Shown here one piece after another: positions 38,250 to 48,404 of a stretch of 63,167 nucleotides of DNA; position 1 is the stretch's first letter; every line of letters begins with the position of its first letter. The translations under genes and the position numbers were made by a program. The notes under the pieces were generated by a model. The model saw only the letters and a list, made by a program, of their open reading frames with translations. It did no database searches and was not told the DNA's origin. The stretch spans positions 1 to 63,167 of the forward strand of contig JAUCBJ010007440.1 in NCBI GenBank assembly GCA_032718475.1. Direction: 5' to 3'. This DNA is from Nemertoderma westbladi. Lineage: Eukaryota; Xenacoelomorpha; Nemertodermatida; Nemertodermatidae.

Positions 38250-41200
38250 GACGGATATTAGTTATTTATTTTGCTTGCTCTCTCACTTCCGTGCCGGATA
38301 TTTGTTATTTATTTTGCTTGCTCTCTCACTTCCGTGCCGGATATTTGTTATTTATTTTGCTTGCTCTTTCACTTCCGTGCCGGATATTTGTTATTTATTT
38401 TGCTTGCTCTTTCACTTCCGTTCCGGATATTTGTTATTTATTTTGCTCGCTCTCTCACTTCTGTGACGGATATTTGTTATTTATTTTGCTTGCTCTCTCA
38501 CTTCCGTGCCGGATATTTGTTATTTATTTTGCTTGCTCTTCCACTTCCGTTCCGGGTATTTGTTATTTATTTTGCTCGCTCTCTCACTTCCGTGCCGGTT
38601 ATTTGTTATTTATTTTGCTTGCTCTCTCACTTCCGTGCCGGATATTTGTTATTTATTTTGCTTGCTCTCTCACTTCCGTGCCGGATATTTGTTATTTATT
38701 TTGCTTGCTCTTCCACTTCCGTTCCGGGTATTTGTTGTTTATTTTGCTCGCTCTCTCACTTCCGTGCCGGATATTTGTTACTTATTTTGCTCGCTCTCTC
38801 ACTTCCGTGCCGGATATTTGTTATTTATTTTGCTTGGCTTGCTCTCTCACTTCCGTGCCGGATATTTGTTATTTATTTTGCTTGCTCTCTCACTTCCGTG
38901 CCGGATATTTGTTATTTATTTTGCTTGCTCTTTCACTTCCGTGCCGGATATTTGTTATTTATTTTGCTTGCTCTTTCACTTCCGTTCCGGATATTTGTTA
39001 TTTATTTTGCTCGCTCTCTCACTTCTGTGACGGATATTAGTTATTTATTTTGCTTGCTCTCTCACTTCCGTGCCGGATATTTGTTATTTATTTTGCTTGC
39101 TCTCTCACTTCCGTGCCGGATATTTGTTATTTATTTTGCTTGCTCTTTCACTTCCGTGCCGGATATTTGTTATTTATTTTGCTTGCTCTTTCACTTCCGT
39201 TCCGGATATTTGTTATTTATTTTGCTCGCTCTCTCACTTCTGTGACGGATATTTGTTATTTATTTTGCTCGCTCTCTCACTTCTGTGACGGATATTAGTT
39301 ATTTATTTTGCTTGCTCTTTCACTTCCGTGCCGGATATTTGTTATTTATTTTGCTTGCTCTTTCACTTCCGTTCCGGATATTTGTTATTTATTTTGCTCG
39401 CTCTCTCACTTCTGTGACGGATATTTGTTATTTATTTTGCTTGCTCTCTCACTTCCGTGCCGGATATTTGTTATTTATTTTGCTTGCTCTTTCACTTCCG
39501 TGCCGGATATTTGTTATTTATTTTGCTTGCTCTTTCACTTCCGTTCCGGATATTTGTTATTTATTTTGCTCGCTCTCTCACTTCTGTGACGGATATTTGT
39601 TATTTATTTTGCTTGCTCTCTCACTTCCGTGCCGGATATTTTTTATTTATTTTGCTTGCTCTCTCACTTCCGTGCCGAATATTTGTTATTTATTTTGCTC
39701 ACTCTCTCACTTCTGTGACGGATATTTGTTATTTATTTTGCTTGCTCTCTCACTTCCGTGCCAGATATTTGTTATTTATTTTGCTTGCTCTTTCACTTCC
39801 GTTCCGGATATTTGTTATTTATTTTGCTCGCTCTCTCACTTCTGTGACGGATATTTGTTATTTATTTTGCTTGCTCTCTCACTTCCGTGCCGGATATTTG
39901 TTATTTATTTTGCTCGCTCTCTCACTTCTGTGACGGATATTTGTTATTTATTTTGCTTGCTCTCTCACTTCCGTGCCGGATATTTGTTATTTATTTTGCT
40001 TGCTCTCTCACTTCCGTGCCGGATATTTGTTATTTATTTTGCTTGCTCTCTCACTTCCGTGCCGGATATTTGTTATTTATTTTGCTTGCTCTTCCACTTC
40101 CGTTCCGGGTATTTGTTGTTTATTTTGCTCGCTCTCTCACTTCCGTGCCGGATATTTTTTACTTATTTTGCTCGCTCTCTCACTTCCGTGCCGGATATTT
40201 GTTATTTATTTTGCTTGGCTTGCTCTCTCACTTCCGTGCCGGATATTTGTTATTTATTTTGCTTGCTCTCTCACTTCCGTGCCGGATATTTGTTATTTAT
40301 TTTGCTTGCTCTTTCACTTCCGTGCCGGATATTTGTTATTTATTTTGCTTGCTCTTTCACTTCCGTTCCGGATATTTGTTATTTATTTTACTCGCTCTCT
40401 CACTTCTGTGACGGATATTAGTTATTTATTTTGCTTGCTCTCTCACTTCCGTGCCGGATATTTGTTATTTATTTTGCTTGCTCTCTCACTTCCGTGCCGG
40501 ATATTTGTTATTTATTTTGCTTGCTCTTTCACTTCCGTGCCGGATATTTGTTATTTATTTTGCTTGCTCTTTCACTTCCGTTCCGGATATTTGTTATTTA
40601 TTTTGCTCGCTCTCTCACTTCTGTGACGGATATTTGTTATTTATTTTGCTTGCTCTCTCACTTCTGTGACGGATATTAGTTATTTATTTTGCTTGCTCTT
40701 TCACTTCCGTGCCGGATATTTGTTATTTATTTTGCTTGCTCTTTCACTTCCGTTCCGGATATTTGTTATTTATTTTGCTCGCTCTCTCACTTCTGTGACG
40801 GATATTTGTTATTTATTTTGCTTGCTCTCTCACTTCCGTGCCGGATATTTGTTATTTATTTTGCTTGCTCTTTCACTTCCGTGCCGGATATTTGTTATTT
40901 ATTTTGCTTGCTCTTTCACTTCCGTTCCGGATATTTGTTATTTATTTTGCTCGCTCTCTCACTTCTGTGATGGATATTTGTTATTTATTTTGCTTGCTCT
41001 CTCACTTCCGTGCCGGATATTTTTTATTTATTTTGCTTGCTCTCTCACTTCCGTGCCGAATATTTGTTATTTATTTTGCTCGCTCTCTCACTTCTGTGAC
41101 GGATATTTGTTATTTATTTTGCTTGCTCTCTCACTTCCGTGCCAGATATTTTTTATTTATTTTGCTTGCTCTCTCACTTCCGTGCCGAATATTTGTTATT

Positions 41201-41270
41201 TATTTTGCTTGCTCTTTCACTTCCGTTCCGGATATTTGTTATTTATTTTGCTCGCTCTCTCACTTCTGTG
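38250..41270 (+). repeat. Higher-order repeats of about 779 and 1381 bp
   Basis: The monomer with TATTAGTTATTT, followed by the same neighbours, recurs at about 38,257, 39,036 and 40,417. The 5-bp excess over whole monomers in each offset is due to one 48-bp GCTTGGCTTGC monomer. Confidence 0.75.
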
Positions 41271-44200
41271 ACGGATATTTGTTATTTATTTTGCTTGCTC
41301 TCTCACTTCCGTGCCGGATATTTTTTATTTATTTTGCTTGCTCTCTCACTTCCGTGCCGGATATTTGTTATTTATTTTGCTTGCCCCCCCACTTCCGTGT
41401 CGGATATTTGTTATTTATTTTGCTTGCTCTCTCACTTCCGTGCTGGATATTTGTTATTTATTTTGCTTGCTCTTTCACTTCCGTTCCGGATATTTGTTAT
41501 TTATTTTGCTTGCTCTCTCACTTCCGTGCCGGATATTTGTTATTTATTTTGCTTGCTCTTTCACTTCCGTGCCGGATATTTGTTATTTATTTTGCTTGCT
41601 CTCTCACTTCCGTGCCGGATATTTGTTATTTATTTTGCTTGCTCTCTCACTTCCGTGCCAGATATTTGTTATTTATTTTGCTTGCTCTTTCACTTCCGTG
41701 CCGGATATTTGTTATTTATTTTGCTTGCTCTCTCACTTCCGTCCCGAATATTTGTTATTTAATTTGCTTGCTCTCTCACTTCCGTGCCGGATATTTGTTA
41801 TTTATTTTGCTTGCTCTCTCACTTCCGTGCCGGATATTTGTTATTTATTTTGCTTGCTATCTCACTTCCGTGCCGGATATTTGTTATTTATTTTGCTTGC
41901 TATCTCACTTCCGTGCCGGATATTTGTTATTTATTTTGCTTGCTCTCTCACTTCCGTGCCGGATATTTGTTATTTATTTTGCTTGCTATCTCACTTCCGT
42001 GCCGGATATTTGTTATTTATTTTGCTTGCTATCTCACTTCCGTGCCGGATATTTGTTATTTATTTTGCTTGCTCTCTCACTTCTGTGTCGGGTATTTGTT
42101 ATTTATTTTGCTTGCTCTCTCACTTCCGTGCAAGATATTTGTTATTTATTTTGCTTGCTTTCTCACTTCCGTGACGGATATTTGTTATTTATTTTGCTTG
42201 CTCTCTCACTTCTGTGCCGGAGATTTGTTATTTATTTTGCTTGCTCTCTCACTTCCGTGACGGGTATTTGTTATTTATTTTGCTCGCTCTCTCACTTCCG
42301 TGCCGGATATTTGTTATTTATTTGGCTTGCTATCTCACTTCCGTGCCGGATATTTGTTATTTATTTTGCTCGCTCTCTCACTTCTGTGTCGGGTATTTGT
42401 TATTTATTTTGCTTGCTCTCTCACTTCCGTGCCGGACATTTGTTATTTATTTTGCTTGCTATCTCACTTCCGTGCCGGATATTTGTTATTTATTTTGCTC
42501 GCTCTCTCACTTCTGTGTCGGGTATTTGTTATTTATTTTGCTTGCTCTCTCACTTCCGTGCCGGATATTTGTTATTTATTTTGCTTGCTATCTCACTTCC
42601 GTGCCGGATATTTGTTATTTATTTTGCTCGCTCTCTCACTTCTGTGTCGGGTATTTGTTATTTATTTTGCTTGCTCTCTCACTTCCGTGCCGGATATTTG
42701 TTATTTATTTTGCTTGCTCTCTCACTTCTGTGCCGGGTATTTGTTATTTATTTTGCTTGCTCTCTCACTTCTGTGTCGGGTATTTGTTATTTATTTTGCT
42801 TGCTCTCTCACTTCCGTGCCGGATATTTGTTATTTATTTTGCTTGCTCTCTCACTTCTGTGTCGGGTATTTGTTATTTATTTTGCTTGCTCTCTCACTTC
42901 CGTGCCGGATATTTGTTATTTATTTTGCTTGCTATCTCACTTCCGTGCCGGATATTTGTTATTTATTTTGCTTGCTCTCTCACTTCTGTGCCGGGTATTT
43001 GTTATTTATTTTGCTTGCTCTCTCACTTCTGTGTCGGGTATTTGTTATTTATTTTGCTTGCTCTCTCACTTCTGTGTCGGGTATTTGTTATTTATTTTGC
43101 TTGCTCTCTCACTTCTGTGTCGGGTATTTGTTATTTATTTTGCTTGCTCTCTCACTTCCGTGCCGGATATTTGTTATTTATTTTGCTTGCTCTCTCACTT
43201 CTGTGTCGGGTATTTGTTATTTATTTTGCTTGCTCTCTCACTTCCGTGCAAGATATTTGTTATTTATTTTGCTTGCTCTCTCACTTCTGTGTCGGGTATT
43301 TGTTATTTATTTTGCGTGCTCTCTCACTTCTGTGTCGGGTATTTGTTATTTATTTTGCTTGCTCTCTCACTTCCGTGCCGGATATTTGTTATTTATTTTG
43401 CTTGCTCTCTCACTTCTGTGTCGGGTATTTGTTATTTATTTTGCTTGCTCTCTCTCTTCTGTGTCGGGTATTTGTTATTTATTTTGCTTGCTCTCTCACT
43501 TCCGTGCCGGATATTTGTTATTTATTTTGCTTGCTCTCTCACTTCTGTGTCGGGTATTTGTTATTTATTTTGCTTGCTCTCTCACTTCTGTGTCGGGTAT
43601 TTGTTATTTATTTTGCTCGCTCTCTCACTTCTGTGTCGGGTATTTGTTATTTATTTTGCTTGCTCTCTCACTTCTGTGTCGGGTATTTGTTATTTATTTT
43701 GCTTGCTCTCTCACTTCTGTGTCGGGTATTTGTTATTTATTTTGCTTGCTCTCTCACTTCCGTGCAAGATATTTGTTATTTATTTTGCTTGCTTTCTCAC
43801 TTCCGTGACGGGTATTTGTTATTTATTTTGCTCGCTCTCTCACTTCCGTGACGGGTATTTGTTATTTATTTTGCTCGCTATCTCACTTCCGTGCCGGATA
43901 TTTGTTATTTATTTTGCTTGCTATCTCACTTCCGTGCCGGATATTTGTTATTTATTTTGCTCGCTCTCTCACTTCTGTGACGGATATTAGTTATTTATTT
44001 TGATTGCTCTCTCACTTCCGTGCCGGATATTTGTTATTTATTTTGCTTGCTCTCTCACTTCTGTGTCGGATATTTGTTATTTATTTTGCTTGCTCTCTCA
44101 CTTCTGTGTCGGGTATTTGTTATTTATTTTGCTTGCTCTCTCACTTCCGTGCCGGATATTTGTTATTTATTTTGCTCGCTCTCTCACTTCTGTGACGGAT

Positions 44201-44599
44201 ATTAGTTATTTATTTTGCTTGCTCTCTCACTTCCGTGCAAGATATTTGTTATTTATTTTGCTTGCTCTCTCACTTCCGTGCCGGATATTTGTTATTTATT
44301 TTGCTTGCTCTCTCACTTCCGTGCCGGATATTTGTTATTTATTTTGCTTGCTCTCTCACTTCCGTGCCGGATATTTGTTATTTATTTTGCTTGCTCTCTC
44401 ACTTCTGTGCCGGATATTTGTTATTTATTTTGCTTGCTCTCTCACTTCCGTGCCGGATATTTGTTATTTATTTTGCTTGCTCTCTCACTTCCGTGCCGGA
44501 TATTTGTTATTTAATTTGCTTGCTATCTCACTTCCGTGCCGGATATTTGTTATTTATTTTGCTCGCTCTCTCACTTCTGTGACGGATATTAGTTATTTA

Positions 44600-46520
44600 T
44601 TTTGCTTGCTCTTTCACTTCCGTGCCGGATATTTGTTATTTATTTTGCTTGCTCTCTCACTTCCGTGCAAGATATTTGTTATTTATTTTGCTTGCTCTCT
44701 CACTTCCGTGCAAGATATTTGTTATTTATTTTGCTTGCTCTCTCACTTCCGTGCCGGATATTTGTTATTTATTTTGCTTGCTCTCTCACTTCTGTGCCGG
44801 ATATTTGTTATTTATTTTGCTTGCTCTCTCACTTCCGTGCAAGATATTTGTTATTTATTTTGCTTGCTCTCTCACTTCCGTGCCGGATATTTGTTATTTA
44901 TTTTGCTTGCTCTCTCACTTCCGTGCCGGATATTTGTTATTTATTTTGCTTGCTCTCTCACTTCTGTGTCGGGTATTTGTTATTTATTTTGCTTGCTCTC
45001 TCACTTCCGTGCCGGATATTTGTTATTTATTTTGCTTGCTCTCTCACTTCTGTGTCGGGTATTTGTTATTTATTTTGCTTGCTCTCTCACTTCCGTGCAA
45101 GATATTTGTTATTTATTTTGCTTGCTCTCTCACTTCCGTGCCGGATATTTGTTATTTATTTTGCTTGCTCTCTCACTTCCGTGCCGGATATTTGTTATTT
45201 ATTTTGCTTGCTCTCTCACTTCTGTGTCGGGTATTTGTTATTTATTTTGCTTGCTCTCTCACTTCCGTGCAAGATATTTGTTATTTATTTTGCTTGCTCT
45301 CTCACTTCTGTGCCGGGTATTTGTTATTTATTTTGCTTGCTCTCTCACTTCTGTGTCGGGTATTTGTTATTTATTTTGCTTGCTCTCTCACTTCCGTGCA
45401 AGATATTTGTTATTTATTTTGCTTGCTTTCTCACTTCCGTGACGGATATTTGTTATTTATTTTGCTTGCTCTCTCACTTCCGTGCAAGATATTTGTTATT
45501 TATTTTGCTTGCTCTCTCACTTCCGTGCCGGATATTTGTTATTTATTTTGCTTGCTCTCTCACTTCTGTGCCGGATATTTGTTATTTATTTTGCTTGCTC
45601 TCTCACTTCCGTGCAAGATATTTGTTATTTATTTTGCTTGCTCTCTCACTTCCGTGCCGGATATTTGTTATTTATTTTGCTTGCTCTCTCACTTCCGTGC
45701 TGGATATTTGTTATTTATTTTGCTTGCTCTCTCACTTCTGTGTCGGGTATTTGTTATTTATTTTGCTTGCTCTCTCACTTCCGTGCCGGATATTTGTTAT
45801 TTATTTTGCTTGCTCTCTCACTTCTGTGTCGGGTATTTGTTATTTATTTTGCTTGCTCTCTCACTTCCGTGCAAGATATTTGTTATTTATTTTGCTTGCT
45901 CTCTCACTTCCGTGCCGGATATTTGTTATTTATTTTGCTTGCTCTCTCACTTCCGTGCCGGATATTTGTTATTTATTTTGCTTGCTCTCTCACTTCTGTG
46001 TCGGGTATTTGTTATTTATTTTGCTTGCTCTCTCACTTCCGTGCAAGATATTTGTTATTTATTTTGCTTGCTCTCTCACTTCTGTGCCGGGTATTTGTTA
46101 TTTATTTTGCTTGCTCTCTCACTTCTGTGTCGGGTATTTGTTATTTATTTTGCTTGCTCTCTCACTTCCGTGCAAGATATTTGTTATTTATTTTGCTTGC
46201 TCTCTCACTTCCGTGCCGGATATTTGTTATTTATTTTGCTTGCTCTCTCACTTCTGTGCCGGATATTTGTTATTTATTTTGCTTGCTCTCTCACTTCCGT
46301 GCAAGATATTTGTTATTTATTTTGCTTGCTCTCTCACTTCCGTGCCGGATATTTGTTATTTATTTTGCTCGCTCTCTCACTTCTGTGTCGGGTATTTGTT
46401 ATTTATTTTGCTCGCTCTCTCACTTCTGTGTCGGGTATTTGTTATTTATTTTGCTTGCTCTCTCACTTCCGTGCAAGATATTTGTTATTTATTTTGCTTG
46501 CTTTCTCACTTCCGTGACGG
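44600..46520 (+). repeat. 774-bp higher-order repeat (18 monomers) rich in CCGTGCAAGAT
   Basis: The pair TCTGTGCCGGA then CCGTGCAAGAT recurs at about 44,791 and 45,565, 774 bp apart, with matching neighbours. Confidence 0.65.
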
Positions 46521-47086
46521 GTATTTGTTATTTATTTTGCTTGCTCTCTCACTTCTGTGTCGGGTATTTGTTATTTATTTTGCTTGCTTTCTCACTTCCG
46601 TGACGGGTATTTGTTATTTATTTTGCTTGCTCTCTCACTTCTGTGTCAGTTATTTGTTATTTATTTTGCTCGCTCTCTCACTTCTGTGTCGGGTATTTGT
46701 TATTTATTTTGCTTGCTCTCTCACTTCCGTGCCGGATATTTGTTATTTATTTTGCTCGCTCTCTCACTTCTGTGCCGGGTATTTGTTATTTATTTTGCTT
46801 GCTCTCTCACTTCTGTGTCGGGTATTTGTTATTTATTTTGCTTGCTTTCTCACTTCCGTGACGGGTATTTGTTATTTATTTTGCTTGCTCTCTCACTTCT
46901 GTGTCGGGTATTTGTTATTTATTTTGCTCGCTCTCTCACTTCTGTGTCGGGTATTTGTTATTTATTTTGCTTGCTCTCTCACTTCCGTGCCGGATATTTG
47001 TTATTTATTTTGCTCGCTCTCTCACTTCTGTGTCGGGTATTTGTTATTTATTTTGCTTGCTCTCTCACTTCCGTGCCGGATATTTG

Positions 47087-47784
47087 ATCAATCCAAACAA
47101 CACTGTTTGTAGGAAATGTACCAATTCCTCCCACAATTCTAAACGAAATAAAGCGCAATTCGACAATTATGATCAGTCATTCTAGAATTAATTTCACTGT
47201 TGCTAGGCAACCAACAGGTCCCTTACAACTAAAACCTTGCATACACAACTACTCTAACTCCGATAATGAAACTATCTTCAAAGTTTCACCCAATTCCATC
47301 CACGTTAAGTGCCAGAAGTTGTGTATACAAACAAACACACAAACTCGTGTGAGAAATAAGGACATCCAACTTGAATCCGTCCAATCCGTCCATGTTTTCG
47401 ACAACAGTGTAGGTGAATCAGAATGTTTGACTGACTTGGGGATGCAATTACAAAACAGGGATAAAGATTACAAGCTAAAGCCTCTCCCTTCCATTGTCAC
47501 TCTGCCTGCCTACCTATTCCAAATATTTTATTGTTTGCGTTCTCAGGTAATATAGATCTAATAATGAATGTAAATAACATTTATTTCCACACAGGCTGTT
47601 AATGACACTAGTGAATGTCATTTAGCTCGCAGGCTCGCCCCATATTGTTAACATTCTTCTGCTAGGGAATTATTATGTTATAGCAAGAGCCTTGCAAAAT
47701 AAATAGCTCTGATTGGCTAATCCATTTGCCTTCAGTTATCTGCCGCCACAACGATTCCCCGTATACTTAGTTCCAATTTAAGCC
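47087..47784. other. Unique sequence after the satellite
   Basis: The array stops within a monomer (TATTTG followed by ATCAATCC). Apart from the small frame listed below, no gene is recognised. Confidence 0.5.
47169..47555 (+). other. Unrecognised small open frame
   Basis: An ATG-initiated frame of 128 codons with no low-complexity bias and no domain I recognise. Near its end TTCTCAG|GTAATA looks like a 5' splice site, so it could be a coding exon. There is no second piece of evidence such as a matching downstream exon. Confidence 0.2.
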
Positions 47785-48095
47785 TCATGCGAATTTAGTT
47801 CCAATGCATGCGAATTTAGTTCCAATGGATGCGAATTTAGTTCCAATGGATGCGAACTTAGTTCCAATGCATGCGAATTTAGTTCCAATGCATGCCAATT
47901 TAGTTCCAATGGATGCGAATTTAGTTCCAATGGATGCGAACTTAGTTCCAATGGATGCGAACTTAGTTCCAATGTATGCGAACTTAGTTCCAATGCAAGC
48001 GAATTTAGTTCCAATGGAAGCGAATTTAGTTCCAATGGAAGCGAATTTAGTTCCAATGTTTCAGGTGTGGGACGAGCCACGTAGTTGGCGAAGAA
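47785..48095 (+). repeat. 21-bp minisatellite, left arm of a fold-back structure
   Basis: About 13 copies of a unit containing GCGAATTTAGTTCCAATG. It ends in AATGTTTCAGG and GACGAGCCACGTA. The same sequence in reverse complement lies at 50,858-51,292, including the non-repeat inner end. Confidence 0.85.
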
Positions 48096-48129
48096 TCTGT
48101 TTAATGACACTACTATTAGTTGGACGGTT

Positions 48130-48400
48130 AAATTATAATTGTAAATAGCTAACCCAAAACGCCCAACCTCCTAACCAAAACAATCTTATCCCAAACAACG
48201 CCCAACCTCTTTACCCAAACAATTCAATTGAATTTATTTATATTTAATCAATTAAAATGATATTCATTGTAAAAAACAACGCCCATGCTCTTAAACCCAA
48301 ACAACGCCCATCCACCTAATCCGAAACAACTGGTAAATATTGTATTTGGTGTGAAAATGGCACAATGTGCATGACTAGTATATAATACTACAGACTCAGT
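48130..48400 (+). repeat. Degenerate CAACGCCCA-containing repeats
   Basis: About five irregular copies of an AACAACGCCCA...TC.TAACCCAAA motif, separated by an AT-rich insert at 48,222-48,270. Confidence 0.5.
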
Positions 48401-48404
48401 CAGT

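Larger units (their letters stand above)
16167..47086 (+). repeat. 43-bp satellite, about 718 monomers, 30.9 kb
   Basis: An uninterrupted head-to-tail array. Each monomer has a pyrimidine tract (GCTCTCTCACTTCCG), a variable box (GTGCCGGA is commonest) and an AT-rich box (TATTTGTTATTTATTTTG). Main variants of the middle are CTGTGTCGGGT, CCGTGACGGAT, CCGTTCCGGAT, CCGTGCAAGAT and CCGTCCCGAAT. Length variants are 45 bp (extra CT, or CGTTCGGCAGAT) and 48 bp (GCTTGGCTTGCTC). The unit contains no TAA, TAG or TGA and no ATG on the plus strand. Long open frames in all three plus frames are therefore a property of the unit. The reverse strand has a stop in every unit. Confidence 0.98.

Noticed and set aside
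16167-47086. CRISPR array
   Set aside because: Repeats are directly contiguous with no spacers, and the context is animal DNA.
16103-47112. Dozens of open frames of up to about 1560 codons on the plus strand of the satellite, taken as genes
   Set aside because: They follow from a stop-free 43-bp unit. Nearly all begin at GTG, not ATG, and every frame gives the same periodic sequence. Kept only as a finding to test.
47804-48148. Open frame with a seven-residue DANLVPM repeat
   Set aside because: Product of the 21-bp minisatellite (a multiple of three); the reverse strand and the mirrored arm are equally open.
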